This document shows, piece by piece, positions 33,321 to 41,431 of a stretch of DNA of 64,000 nt. This DNA comes from Elusimicrobiota bacterium (lineage in GTDB: Bacteria > Elusimicrobiota > Elusimicrobia > Elusimicrobiales > Elusimicrobiaceae), in NCBI GenBank assembly GCA_009778915.1, contig WRFH01000001.1:62001-126000 (forward strand), given 5' to 3'. The notes under the pieces are model-generated. The model ran no database searches. It was not told the origin of the DNA and was given only the letters and a program-made list of their open reading frames with translations. The position numbers and the translations under genes are program-made. How positions within the stretch are numbered: the stretch's first letter is position 1; each line of letters begins with the position of its first letter.

Positions 33321-33548
33321 TTATTGAGGTTGTACAGGCTGTGCGGCCGGAGCTTGTTTAGCTTTTTTGCCGTGTTTCTTATGCTGTTTTCTTTCTTTAG
33401 TCGGTTTGGCCGGTTTATCAGCTGTCGGGGCCGGAGCCGGGGCAGCTACAGGCGCCGGGGCCGGAGCAGGCGCCTGGGGGGCGGTCTGCGCCATGGAAAG
33501 AGCGGCGAAACAGAAAATTACGGACATCATTATTGCAAGTTTCTTCAT
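33321..33548 (-). CDS. small secreted Pro/Ala- and Lys-rich protein
   Basis: 75 residues. Signal peptide MKKLAIMMSVIFCFAALSMAQ, then proline-alanine repeats (APAPAPAP) and a basic run (KERKQHKKHGKKAK). Good GGGAGA ribosome site. No known family; the composition suggests a periplasmic or surface-bound spacer/cationic protein. Shares signal peptide style with the 78-residue protein upstream at 33724. Confidence 0.7.
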   Translation of the reverse strand: MKKLAIMMSVIFCFAALSMAQTAPQAPAPAPAPVAAPAPAPTADKPAKPTKERKQHKKHGKKAKQAPAAQPVQPQ

Positions 33549-33691
33549 ACTATTTCTCCCTTAACTTCTTTTACATCTTCTGCAGGGCTAAAGTCTAGCC
33601 CGCTGGCAATATAACGTACACCCATATATTTTTATTGCACACCATATTATATATAACTTTTAATATGAATACAGTATGCCGGAAATAATAA

Positions 33692-33722
33692 AAAAAGAGC
33701 CTTTTTCAAGGCTCTTTTTGGT
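33692..33722 (-). terminator. terminator after small cationic protein
   Basis: Stem AAAAAGAGCCTT / AAGGCTCTTTTT with short loop, just past the stop at 33724. Confidence 0.75.
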
Positions 33723-33723
33723 T

Positions 33724-33960
33724 TTATCTGCTGAAGTTTCTGTTGAAGTTATTGTTTTTATAAACGCCGCCTTTTTGTCCGCCTCTGTCAAATCTTTTGA
33801 AGTGTTTGAACTGTCCTCTTTTACATGATTTGCCGGGTTTGTACATTTTGGACGAAGCTTTTACTCTGCCGGGTTCCGAAGTCGAAGACCACGGCCTTTG
33901 CGCGTTCGCGAACATCGCAAAGCAGAAAACCATAGACATTATCATCGCAATTTTTTTCAT
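33724..33960 (-). CDS. small secreted cationic protein
   Basis: 78 residues. Signal peptide MKKIAMIMSMVFCFAMFANAQ, followed by a strongly basic Lys/Arg/Gly/Asn/Phe-rich stretch (KRGQFKHFKRFDRGGQKGG). ACGGAGGAT ribosome site. Signal peptide resembles the 75-residue protein's, implying related origin. Could bind anionic surface polymers or nucleic acid; no function is assigned. Confidence 0.7.
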   Translation of the reverse strand: MKKIAMIMSMVFCFAMFANAQRPWSSTSEPGRVKASSKMYKPGKSCKRGQFKHFKRFDRGGQKGGVYKNNNFNRNFSR

Positions 33961-34093
33961 ATAATCCTCCGTTGTTTATGTTGCTGTAACCTGCTGGAAA
34001 TATAACGCGCCGGAACATATTATTATTGCGGATTGCCGCGCAAAATATTAAACTTTATGTATAATGTTTTATATATTGCGTTACGGAGATATT

Positions 34094-35053
34094 ATGAAAA
34101 ACATAAAAGTAATATCGTTAATATTTGTATCGGGTTTATTTGCGGCGGGCTGCAACAGTATAAGCGAACCGCCTGTATCCGCGCAGGTGTTTAACATTTT
34201 AACCGCGCAGAGCGCGCAGGTTACGGCGGCGACGCCGACCACGCCGGCCGTCACAATTTCTTCCGTTGACGCGGCGTCGTCTTCGGACGGTCTTGGCGGT
34301 ATAACGGTTACCGGCACAAACAGCGGCGACTTAACCTTCGGGGCTTCTGATTTGACTAATGTAAGAAACGACGCTTACATTCTTGCAAAACCGGCTGACA
34401 CAAGCGTCCCCGGTTTTACGACGAGCGAAAAACTTGTCGTCGGCGGCGCGAGGAACAATTTAAAGTACGGCGATTACGGTTACTGGATGGAAACCATCAC
34501 CGCAGCCGACACAAGCGTAAGCCCCGTCTACAACTGGGCGTCGTTCACTCTTTTTGATCCGGCGAACGCGTCCCAGAGTATTCCGACGAACGACTCCACG
34601 AATTACGCTTACTCAGGCAAAATGCTTGGCGGGCTTAATCTTTATGACGTAGACAACAATCTTGTCGAAGTGGACGAGGTTACCGGTAATATCACGCTTA
34701 ACGCGAACTTCTTCAACAACTCCTTGAGCGGCACGATGAATTTTATGGTTGGCAACACGCCGTGGTATAACGGCACTATAACCAGCACCGGCGGCGCGCA
34801 GGCGGACGGTTCTTTTACCGGCACTATAACATTAGATAACAGCTACAGCGGCAAATTCGCGCTGACAAGCGGCGCGGGCGCTGGATATGTAACTACTTTA
34901 AGCGGCCAGTTTCTGGGCCCCGCCACCAAAATACCGGCTGAGGCCGTTGGCCAGTTCAGCATTATCTGCAACCCCGGCTCCGTCAATAATTACGGCGGCA
35001 CCGGCAAAGGCTACAGGCCGGAAGTTTACGGTTCCTTCGGCGTGAAAAAATAA
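34094..35053 (+). CDS. surface lipoprotein, TbpB-like barrel candidate
   Basis: 319 residues from the ATG at 34094, which is preceded by CGGAGA. Lipobox FAAGC at about residue 18-19. The C-terminal third (GSFTGTITLDNSYSGKFAL..., LSGQFLGPATKIPAEAVGQFSI) resembles the small beta-barrel of transferrin-binding-protein-like lipoproteins, in which G-x-F-x-G and a final gGxF step recur. Ligand unknown. Ends at a terminator. Confidence 0.6.
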   Translation: MKNIKVISLIFVSGLFAAGCNSISEPPVSAQVFNILTAQSAQVTAATPTTPAVTISSVDAASSSDGLGGITVTGTNSGDLTFGASDLTNVRNDAYILAKPADTSVPGFTTSEKLVVGGARNNLKYGDYGYWMETITAADTSVSPVYNWASFTLFDPANASQSIPTNDSTNYAYSGKMLGGLNLYDVDNNLVEVDEVTGNITLNANFFNNSLSGTMNFMVGNTPWYNGTITSTGGAQADGSFTGTITLDNSYSGKFALTSGAGAGYVTTLSGQFLGPATKIPAEAVGQFSIICNPGSVNNYGGTGKGYRPEVYGSFGVKK

Positions 35054-35062
35054 AAATATTTA

Positions 35063-35094
35063 ATAAAAAAGGCGCTCCGCCGGGGGCGCCTTTT
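35063..35094 (+). terminator. terminator after surface lipoprotein
   Basis: Stem AAAAAAGGCGC(TCC) / (GGG)GCGCCTTTT. Confidence 0.7.
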
Positions 35095-35096
35095 CC

Positions 35097-35292
35097 AAGA
35101 TTAAAGAACACTTCCAGCCTGCCGTGCGTTTGCCAAAATCGGCAAACCCTGCGGGCTTTGTAATTTTCAGAAAATTTTAATTTTTTTGCTCCTTACGCAG
35201 GCTCCGCTTGTCAACTGCGCGCGTCGCAAAGAAAATTAAAATTTTCTGAAAATTACTTTGCGCACGGCAGGCTGGAAGTGTTCTTTAATCTT
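35097..35292. mobile_element. family C long-stem element, copy 2
   Basis: 196 bp with a perfect 32-bp terminal inverted repeat (35097-35128 with 35261-35292), whose sequence is unrelated to the repeat of copies 1 and 3. Interior again has an AT-rich stem (GTAATTTTCAGAAAATTTT and complement) flanking CTCCTTACGCAG, and a TTTGCC..GGCAAA hairpin. Confidence 0.78.
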
Positions 35293-35307
35293 ATTTGGCA
35301 AAATTAG

Positions 35308-35313
35308 TATAAT
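35308..35313 (+). promoter_or_regulatory. -10 hexamer 9 nt before purB start
   Basis: TATAAT then ACCAAAGGT then ATG; leaves at most 2-3 nt of leader. Confidence 0.5.
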
Positions 35314-35322
35314 ACCAAAGGT

Positions 35323-36714
35323 ATGTCCCATATATTTATAAGCCCTCTTGACGGCCGATATTACAACAAACTCAAAAACCTTCCGCATATGATTGGGGAG
35401 AACGCGCTCACTCAAAACCGCGTTAAAGCAGAGTTGGAATATTTTAAAGCGCTGGCCGGTCTCGGTTTAAAAAATTTCCCAAATCTTACGGTGAAAGAAA
35501 TACAAATTTTAGACGGCGTTTTACCGCTGTCGGACAAAGATTTCCAAATCATAAAAGATATTGAATTTAAAGGTTATAAAAATATAAAACCGACTAACCA
35601 CGACGTAAAAGCCATAGAATATTTTTTGAAGGACAAACTCGCGGGCACGCCGCTGGACAATCGGCTTGAGTGGATACATTTTGGTCTTACGTCGGAGGAT
35701 ATCAACAGTATTGCCTACGCGCTTATGCTGCAGGGCGGCCTTGAAAATTCTCTGTTGCCGGAACTCAAAAATATAAGAAAAATTTTAGACGCAACGAGCA
35801 AAAAATACGCGGGAACCGCGATTCTCGCGCGCACGCACGGCCAGCCGGCGGTGCCGACGACGTTCGGCAAAGAGTTCCGCGTTTTTGAGTACCGTCTCAG
35901 TCGGCAGATTGAGCAATTAAACAAAACGGAAATTTCATGTAAACTAGGCGGCGCGGTCGGCAATTTTAACGCGCACGCGGCGGCTTTTGAAAAAGTTAAC
36001 TGGCAGAAATTCGCGCAAAAATTTATAAATTCGTTCAACAAAAACCGCAAAATAAAAATATTTTTAAATGAAGTTTCCACGCAGATTGATTCGCACGACA
36101 CTTACGCCGAACTTTTTGACAATCTGCGCCGCGCAAACACAATTTTGCTTGATTTCAGCCAGGACGTCTGGCGTTATATCAGCGACGATATGCTTAAACA
36201 GCGGACGGTGGACGGAGAGGTAGGCTCGTCGACAATGCCGCAGAAAGTCAATCCCATTGATTTTGAAAACGCTGAGGGGAATATCGGCCTCGCGAACGCG
36301 CTGTTCGGGTTTTTCTCGTCGAAACTGCCGGTGTCGCGGCTGCAGAGGGATTTGTCCGATTCGACGGTGTGCCGCAATTTCGCGACCGCGTTCGGCTACT
36401 GCATGACTGCTTACGCCGCGTTGCAAAAAGGGTTGTCAAAAATAGAAGTCAACAAAGAAAAATGCGAAGAAATGCTTAACGCGCACCCGGAAGTTCTGGC
36501 CGAAGGCATACAAACAATTTTACGCGCCGAAAATGTTAAAAATCCTTATGAAAAATTAAAATCTTTGACGCGCGGCAAAAAAATTGACACGACCGCCATA
36601 AAAAATTTTATAGAAAATTTAGATGTGTCCACGGAAGTAAAAAATAAACTTAAAAAACTTACGGTCAAAAATTATTTAGGAATTGCTGAATTTCTGGCCA
36701 GGGGGAAAAAATGA
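35323..36714 (+). CDS. purB: adenylosuccinate lyase
   Basis: 463 residues, the E. coli-type length. FISPLDGRY start, TSEDINSIAYALML, ARTHGQPAVPTTFGKEF (catalytic His) and GSSTMPQKVNPIDFENAEGN (flexible signature loop) are intact. Splits SAICAR and adenylosuccinate in purine synthesis. Overlaps purA by 4 nt, so the last AMP-forming steps are co-translated. Confidence 0.97.
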   Translation: MSHIFISPLDGRYYNKLKNLPHMIGENALTQNRVKAELEYFKALAGLGLKNFPNLTVKEIQILDGVLPLSDKDFQIIKDIEFKGYKNIKPTNHDVKAIEYFLKDKLAGTPLDNRLEWIHFGLTSEDINSIAYALMLQGGLENSLLPELKNIRKILDATSKKYAGTAILARTHGQPAVPTTFGKEFRVFEYRLSRQIEQLNKTEISCKLGGAVGNFNAHAAAFEKVNWQKFAQKFINSFNKNRKIKIFLNEVSTQIDSHDTYAELFDNLRRANTILLDFSQDVWRYISDDMLKQRTVDGEVGSSTMPQKVNPIDFENAEGNIGLANALFGFFSSKLPVSRLQRDLSDSTVCRNFATAFGYCMTAYAALQKGLSKIEVNKEKCEEMLNAHPEVLAEGIQTILRAENVKNPYEKLKSLTRGKKIDTTAIKNFIENLDVSTEVKNKLKKLTVKNYLGIAEFLARGKK

Positions 36715-37727
36715 TAGACATAGTGAGCGGCGGCCAGGCCGGCGACGAAGGCAAAGGCAAAATTTCCGCCTGGCTTTCTTACAAAGGCAAATATTCTTAC
36801 TGCGTGCGCGTCGGCGGCCCCAACGCCGGGCACACAGTCATTTTTAACGGCAAAAAATATACTTTAAAAAATATTCCGTCCGGCTTTTTAAACCCGAAAA
36901 CAAAATTGGTTCTGGGCCCCGGCGCGTATACAAAACTTGAGTGGTTTTTGACGGAAGTAGAAGTCACCGGCGTTAAAGACAGAATTATAGTGGACCCTTA
37001 CGCGGTGCTTATTAACGACGAGCAGACGAAGGCCGAAAAAGAAAACGCCCACTTTATGCAGGCCATCGGCAGCGTCGGCACCGGCTTAGGGCAGGCCATA
37101 CGCGACCGCATTGAAAGACGCCAAATTACTTTTGCAAAAGATGAGCCCAAACTTAAAGATTTCATCCAAGAAACGCCGGAACTTCTGAACAAAGCGCTAG
37201 TTAAAAATGAGGACATTCTGCTTGAAGGCACTCAGGGCATCAAACTGTCGCTGTTGCACGGCGAATATCCGTACGTCACGTCGCGCGACACTACGGCGTG
37301 CACGTTTTTGGCGGAGGCCGGCCTAGGCCCCAAAGCCGTGCGGGACGTTTACGTAATTTTCAAACCGTATGTCAGCCGCGTCGGCCCCGGTCCGTTAAAA
37401 GGCGAAATAACCGAGCAGGAAGATTTGGAAGTTTATCACACCAAAGGCGGGGAAATCGGCAGCGTCAGCAAACGCCTGCGCCGCATAGGTGATTTTGAGC
37501 CGTATTTCGCAAAGCGCGCCGTCGCCGTGAACAACGCTACCAAGCTTGCCATTACTCATATAGATATGTTTAAAGGTAACGACAATATAAAAAGTTACAA
37601 AGATTTCACGCCCGAAGCCAAAAAGTTTATAGAAAACCTGAACGATATGATGAAAGACGTCTACCCGTTCCCGAAAGTGGACCTGGTCTCCTACGGCGCG
37701 GAACTGGAAGACGTAATCAAACTGTAG
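36711..37727 (+). CDS. purA: adenylosuccinate synthetase, short form
   Basis: 338 residues, about 90 shorter than typical bacterial PurA (~430) and close to the archaeal short form (~340). GGQAGDEGKGKI (P-loop), GGPNAGHTV, DTTACTFLAEAGL are present; IMP/GTP sites therefore seem intact. Converts IMP and aspartate to adenylosuccinate. Translationally coupled to purB. The reduced length looks like missing insertions rather than truncation, since both termini are normal. Confidence 0.93.
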   Translation: MIDIVSGGQAGDEGKGKISAWLSYKGKYSYCVRVGGPNAGHTVIFNGKKYTLKNIPSGFLNPKTKLVLGPGAYTKLEWFLTEVEVTGVKDRIIVDPYAVLINDEQTKAEKENAHFMQAIGSVGTGLGQAIRDRIERRQITFAKDEPKLKDFIQETPELLNKALVKNEDILLEGTQGIKLSLLHGEYPYVTSRDTTACTFLAEAGLGPKAVRDVYVIFKPYVSRVGPGPLKGEITEQEDLEVYHTKGGEIGSVSKRLRRIGDFEPYFAKRAVAVNNATKLAITHIDMFKGNDNIKSYKDFTPEAKKFIENLNDMMKDVYPFPKVDLVSYGAELEDVIKL

Positions 37728-37733
37728 CCGCGC

Positions 37734-37762
37734 TTGCATTATGCCGCAAATTTTGTTATCAT
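37734..37762 (+). promoter_or_regulatory. promoter of rpsF operon
   Basis: TTGCAT at 37734-37739, 17-nt spacer, TATCAT at 37757-37762; directs a leader of about 140 nt. Confidence 0.6.
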
Positions 37763-37776
37763 AAAAATACAGGAAA

Positions 37777-37870
37777 AAGCAGGCCCGGGCTTCAGGTGCG
37801 ATACGGCCCAAAATTGCTTAGTACGCTCCGAGCGGTAACCGAAGGAAGGTTGCCTCTCCGGGGTTTTTTT
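37777..37870 (+). ncRNA. rpsF leader RNA, S6:S18 autoregulatory candidate
   Basis: First stem AAGCA...TGCTT with inner GGGC..GCCC; then GAG-C-GGTAACC paired with GGTTGCC-T-CTC and GG, closing in T7. A CCGA trinucleotide sits in the loop side. Position before rpsF-ssb-rpsR and a stem next to ACCGA fit the known S6:S18-binding leader; the T7 run means it can also act as a terminator. Assignment by context and rough memory of the motif. Confidence 0.45.
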
Positions 37871-37906
37871 ATCTGCAGTTGATTATAAATAAAGAAGAAA
37901 AGGTAT

Positions 37907-38224
37907 ATGAGAACTTACGAAACAGTAACAATAGTCAAACCCCAGCTCTCCGACGGCGAAGTGGTTGAGCTTATAAACTCCGTCAAAGAGTTCATAAATA
38001 AGGCGGGCGGCGAAATTGTGTCCGAGGAAAAATTAGGCAGACGCAAATTTTCGCATGAAATAGACCATGTCCGCGACGGATTTTACGTTTACGTTAAATT
38101 CCGCGCCGAACCGGCGTTTATCAAAACCTGGGACGAAATGGCCAAACTCAATGAAAATATCCTGCGCTCCATCGTCATGCTTTCCGTTGAGATAAAAGCT
38201 AAACCCGCCCCGGCGGCAAAATAG
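37907..38224 (+). CDS. rpsF: 30S ribosomal protein S6
   Basis: 105 residues. MRTYETVTIVKPQLSDGEV and GRRKFSHEIDH..GFYVYVKF are typical S6. Binds S18 on the small-subunit platform. First gene of rpsF-ssb-rpsR-rplI; AAAGG ribosome site. C-terminal alanine/proline tail. Confidence 0.97.
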   Translation: MRTYETVTIVKPQLSDGEVVELINSVKEFINKAGGEIVSEEKLGRRKFSHEIDHVRDGFYVYVKFRAEPAFIKTWDEMAKLNENILRSIVMLSVEIKAKPAPAAK

Positions 38225-38233
38225 GAAATTTTT

Positions 38234-38674
38234 ATGGCAGCCCAAATAAGATTACCTGAAGTAAACATGGTCGTTTTAAGCGGCAGATTAACGCGGGACG
38301 CGTTTAACGCCGTCACGCAGAAAGGACAGGCTTACAGCAAGTTTGACATAGCCGTCAACCGCAGATATATGGACGCGGCCGGCACTTGGCAGGACGAAGT
38401 GGCCTACGTCCCCGTTTCCTTATGGGGTCCGGCGGCGGAGCGCTCTAAAGACAGGCTCAAAAAAGGCGTGCCGGTTATGGTTGAAGGCCGGCTTGTGCTT
38501 AACGAATTCAGCACCAAAGACGGCCAGCAGCGCAAAGAGCTTGTTGTAAACACGCGCCGCGTGCAGATTTTGCAGTCTCAGTTTGACGGCGCGCAGTCAG
38601 CCCCGTCGGACAACGGTTCGCAAATAAATAATAACGACAGCGAGCCCGCCGTAGATGACGACGTACCCTTTTAA
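38234..38674 (+). CDS. ssb: single-stranded DNA-binding protein
   Basis: 146 residues. OB fold: MVVLSGRLTRDA, YSKFDIAVNRRY, W..VSLWGPAAE; the acidic C-terminal tip EPAVDDDVPF is the protein-interaction peptide. Binds ssDNA during replication. Lies between rpsF and rpsR, the usual bacterial order. Confidence 0.97.
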   Translation: MAAQIRLPEVNMVVLSGRLTRDAFNAVTQKGQAYSKFDIAVNRRYMDAAGTWQDEVAYVPVSLWGPAAERSKDRLKKGVPVMVEGRLVLNEFSTKDGQQRKELVVNTRRVQILQSQFDGAQSAPSDNGSQINNNDSEPAVDDDVPF

Positions 38675-38694
38675 TTTAGTAAAGAGAGATAAAA

Positions 38695-39012
38695 ATGTCA
38701 GAAATTGAAAAAACAGAAGCAGCCGCCCCCGCTCCCGCGGCGGACGGAGCAAAAACGGAAAAAACCGCAAGAGTGCCTTTTGCCAAAAAGCGTTTTGAGA
38801 GCAGAAGAAAAGTCTGCAAACTCTGCGCCGATAAAATGGACCATGTCGATTATAAAAATTTCCAGTTTATCAAGACGTTCACAATGGAAAGCGGCAAAAT
38901 TTTGTCCCGCCGCATAACCGGCACCTGCGCCAAACACCAGCGCCAGATAGCCGCTGCAATCAAGAGAGACAGAAATTTGGCTATCTTGCCTTATTCCTTG
39001 CCAAAGAAATAA
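38695..39012 (+). CDS. rpsR: 30S ribosomal protein S18 with N-terminal extension
   Basis: 105 residues. Conserved S18 core from about residue 28: RRKVCKLCADK, DYKNFQFIKTF, SGKILSRRITGTCAKHQRQ. Four cysteines (CKLC and C...C) form a zinc-containing variant in part. The first 25 residues are an Ala/Pro/Glu/Lys extension (EIEKTEAAAPAPAADGAK) not found in typical S18. Confidence 0.97.
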   Translation: MSEIEKTEAAAPAPAADGAKTEKTARVPFAKKRFESRRKVCKLCADKMDHVDYKNFQFIKTFTMESGKILSRRITGTCAKHQRQIAAAIKRDRNLAILPYSLPKK

Positions 39013-39057
39013 TTTGACGCTTGCAAAACAGCGTCTAATCCAACAGGAGACAGATTA

Positions 39058-39516
39058 ATGAAAGTTATACTCAGAAAAGACGTAAAAAATTTAGGCATAG
39101 TCGGGGATATCGTCGAAGTTAAACCCGGCTACGGCAGAAATTTCCTGGTCCCGCAGGGCCTGGCCGAAATCGCCACCGAAGGCGCCATTAAAAACTGGGC
39201 CTTGGGCGCCGAAAAAAGAGCCAAAAAAATTGAGGCTGATTTGAAAGAGGCCAAAGCCGCCGCCGCCAAACTTAAAGACGTCGTGCTGTCTTTTAACAAA
39301 AGCGTAAACGCCGAAGGGGTAGTGTTCGGCTCCGTCAACAAGGCGGATGTTTATAAAGCGCTTAAAGAAAAAGGTCTTGAAGTGGCCAAAGAAAATATTG
39401 AACTCGAAATGCCCATCAAAAAAATAGGCGAAACAGAGGTCAGCATTTATTTTAAGCCCACGGTTTCGGCGGTCATAAAAGTAAAAATTGAACCGGTAGT
39501 TGTAGAAACCAAATAA
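39058..39516 (+). CDS. rplI: 50S ribosomal protein L9
   Basis: 152 residues. MKVILRKDVKNLGIVGDIVEVKPGYGRNFLVPQGLA is the L9 N-terminal domain; a long connecting helix and a C-terminal domain follow. Binds 23S rRNA. Last gene of the operon, closed by a strong terminator. Confidence 0.97.
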   Translation: MKVILRKDVKNLGIVGDIVEVKPGYGRNFLVPQGLAEIATEGAIKNWALGAEKRAKKIEADLKEAKAAAAKLKDVVLSFNKSVNAEGVVFGSVNKADVYKALKEKGLEVAKENIELEMPIKKIGETEVSIYFKPTVSAVIKVKIEPVVVETK

Positions 39517-39530
39517 AGTTTGTTTAGATA

Positions 39531-39571
39531 AAAAGCAGGCGGCGCTAAATTCAGCGCCGCCTGCTTTTTTT
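39531..39571 (+). terminator. terminator of rpsF operon
   Basis: Stem AAAAGCAGGCGGCGCT / AGCGCCGCCTGCTTTT with T-run. Confidence 0.92.
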
Positions 39572-39592
39572 GTCAAAAACCGCCTTTAAATT

Positions 39593-39758
39593 ACCCTCGC
39601 CCCACCGGGGGAGAGGGATAGGGTGAGGGGGTGTGCACACATCATGTACACAAATATATCGCCGCAGAGCCAAAACGGAATAACTAATTTTATAACAACC
39701 CCATTTTGTGTGCAGTCCCCCTCACCCCGACACTCTCCCCCGGCGGGGAGAGGGAGAT
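39593..39758. mobile_element. family A miniature element, copy 2
   Basis: About 166 bp: CCCTCGCCCC..GGGGGAGAGGG, GGGTGAGGGG, centre with CACACATCATGTACACAAAT, then CCCCTCACCCCG and CTCTCCCCC..GGGGAGAGGG. Non-coding. Confidence 0.78.
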
Positions 39759-39775
39759 AAAAGTCAAAATAATTT

Positions 39776-39908
39776 TCTTCCCTTTATAAGGGAAGTACCC
39801 GCGAAGCGGGGGAAGGGTTTTAATCCACTCTAAATATAAAGCAGTCAGTCCCCCGGTTAAAAACCCCTCCCCGCCTGCGGCGGTACTCCCCTTATAAAGG
39901 GGAGAAAA
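39776..39908. mobile_element. family B miniature element, copy 3 (inverted)
   Basis: About 133 bp in the opposite orientation to copies 1 and 4: CTTCCCTT..AAGGGAAG, CCCGC..GCGGG, then AAGGGTTTT, and AAAACCCCTCC, CCGCC..GGCGG, CTCCCC..GGGGAG at the other end. Confidence 0.76.
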
Positions 39909-39936
39909 TTGAAAAAATCATGTAATCCTATTATCA

Positions 39937-40031
39937 GCCTTCCCCGATTTTCGCTAAAATTTTCTCGTCTGAGGCCAGCATAGTCTTTTTAGTTATATTG
40001 GATTAGCATTTTTTTGGTTTAAAATATATGT
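39937..40031 (+). promoter_or_regulatory. conserved upstream block of cassette 1
   Basis: About 95 nt shared with the blocks at 41432 and 42639 (GATTTTCGC, CGTCTGAGGCC, ATAGTC, TTAGTTATATTGGATTAGC, GGTTTAAAATATAT). The TAAAAT/TATATG end is a plausible -10. Confidence 0.6.
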
Positions 40032-40063
40032 AACGCAGTTATATTAAACCCAAAGGAGTCGCT

Positions 40064-40954
40064 ATGAAAAAATTGTTGCCCGCAGTCTTGCTTTTGTTAT
40101 TTGTCCCTCTGTTAATTCACGCGCAAAATTCGCTTGACCAGGCCAAAAATCTGAACAACGCGCTAAATTCCGGCGGTGACGGTTCCGCCGGATATATACA
40201 AGACCAATATTTAAACGGTAACAATAACAACGGAAATAACGCCGCTTCGGATAATGGGAGCGGCGGCAGTCTGCCCGGGGGAGGAGCCGCAATCGGCAGT
40301 ACCACGACCGGAAAAGGCAGCGGCATAGTAGCCGGAGATACAGCCGCCGTCGGCACGGAAACGCAGAATCCGCTTGCCTCTTTACAGGCCGAGGCAAATT
40401 TAAGGGCAAAAAGGCAGAAGGCTTTAACTTTATATTGTCTGTCCGTGCTGGCCGCCGCTATAGCCGCGTCGCTGTTGGTGCAATTTATGCCGCCTTTGGC
40501 AAAGGCCGCCGCCTTAGCCGTTTTCGCGGGTTTGGTAATAGCCGGGCTGGCTATGGTATTCAAAGGCTATTCCGACGGGGTTAACCCGTCGGCCGACACA
40601 AAAATAATATGCACTCTTATGCTGGCCTCGGTTCCGCTGTTGTTGATAAATACGCTGGCCGGGATACCCGCGCTTGCGCTGGGTTTATTCAGTTTGACTC
40701 AAAATAAACAACTGGCGGATTTTGCGACATCTCATAAATCCTCAGGCTCTTCCAATAAAAATCCGAACGGGACAGGCGGCGTGGCGCAAGGCGCCGGCGG
40801 CTCGGGGGCAAATGGCCCTACACCGGATACCCCGGATACTACTCCGTCCGACGGGGACGGTACGGGCGATTCCTCCGGCGGCGATACTCCGTCCGATGGC
40901 GCGGGAACAGGCGACGCTCCGGCTGACGGCGGCAGCGCGGCGGGGGGCGAATAA
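40064..40954 (+). CDS. cassette 1 large protein: secreted N-domain plus membrane bundle
   Basis: 296 residues. Signal peptide ending HAQ, then NSLDQAKNLNNALN and AGYIQDQYLNG motifs shared with the two paralogues, a low-complexity Gly/Asn linker, and about four membrane helices between residues 123 and 215. Unlike the paralogues it ends in a 60-residue Asp/Gly/Ser/Thr/Pro-rich acidic tail. Stop and next ATG overlap (TAATG), so the 76-residue protein is made together. No family recognised. Confidence 0.75.
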   Translation: MKKLLPAVLLLLFVPLLIHAQNSLDQAKNLNNALNSGGDGSAGYIQDQYLNGNNNNGNNAASDNGSGGSLPGGGAAIGSTTTGKGSGIVAGDTAAVGTETQNPLASLQAEANLRAKRQKALTLYCLSVLAAAIAASLLVQFMPPLAKAAALAVFAGLVIAGLAMVFKGYSDGVNPSADTKIICTLMLASVPLLLINTLAGIPALALGLFSLTQNKQLADFATSHKSSGSSNKNPNGTGGVAQGAGGSGANGPTPDTPDTTPSDGDGTGDSSGGDTPSDGAGTGDAPADGGSAAGGE

Positions 40955-41184
40955 TGAAAAACAAATTTATCCGCATTTTTATAGTTATTATATTCGCGGC
41001 GTTAAGCGCGCTTTTATTTGTTTCATACCAGTCAAATAAAAAAGAAACCGCCGCTGCGGAAGAAACTTATTCCGCGGCGCTTAAAGCTGAGCAGTCCAAA
41101 TCAAAACACCGCGTCAAGGTTGTTGAAATTGACGGTATGGATATGCCTTCCGACAGCATAGATTTAGTAAACAAGAAAAAATAA
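40954..41184 (+). CDS. cassette 1 small protein: single helix plus charged tail
   Basis: 76 residues. One membrane helix (IFIVIIFAALSALLFVSY), then a helical coil-like EETYSAALKAEQSKSKHRV and a C-terminal VVEIDGMDMPSDSIDL motif. Paralogues at 42310 and 43530 keep [KQ]xRVKMVDVGEVD-SPVNTIDL. Translationally coupled to the large protein, probable partner subunit. Unknown family. Confidence 0.72.
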   Translation: MKNKFIRIFIVIIFAALSALLFVSYQSNKKETAAAEETYSAALKAEQSKSKHRVKVVEIDGMDMPSDSIDLVNKKK

Positions 41185-41197
41185 ACCCGGCGCTCAA

Positions 41198-41232
41198 TAA
41201 AAATCCCCCGGCTTCGCCGGGGGATTTTTTAT
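41198..41232 (+). terminator. terminator of cassette 1
   Basis: Stem AAAATCCCCCGG / CCGGGGGATTTT with T-run. Confidence 0.85.
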
Positions 41233-41364
41233 TTTCTCCCCTTATAAGGGGAGTACCGCCGCAGGCGGGGAGGGGTTTTGAATCGGGGTAAGAACTATAT
41301 TAACCGGTACAGGCTCAAAACCCTTCCCCCGCTCCGCGGGTACTTCCCTTAAAAAGGGAAGAAA
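41233..41364. mobile_element. family B miniature element, copy 4
   Basis: About 132 bp between cassettes 1 and 2. Ends and centre match copy 1 (ACTATATTAA in both), so the two belong to the same subgroup. Confidence 0.78.
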
Positions 41365-41431
41365 ATTATACGGCTTTTTTGCGGACAAATTATCCGAAAT
41401 TTTGTCAAAAAACCGCGTTTTTATTTTTAGG

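Noticed and set aside
33324-33614. Plus-strand frames over the Pro/Ala-rich gene (Arg/Ser/Gly-rich)
   Set aside because: They are shadows of a low-complexity GC-rich gene; the minus frame has signal peptide and ribosome site.
39593-39908. Possible CRISPR array in the repeat-rich gap
   Set aside because: Repeats are paired inverted arms, not regularly spaced direct repeats; no cas genes are near.
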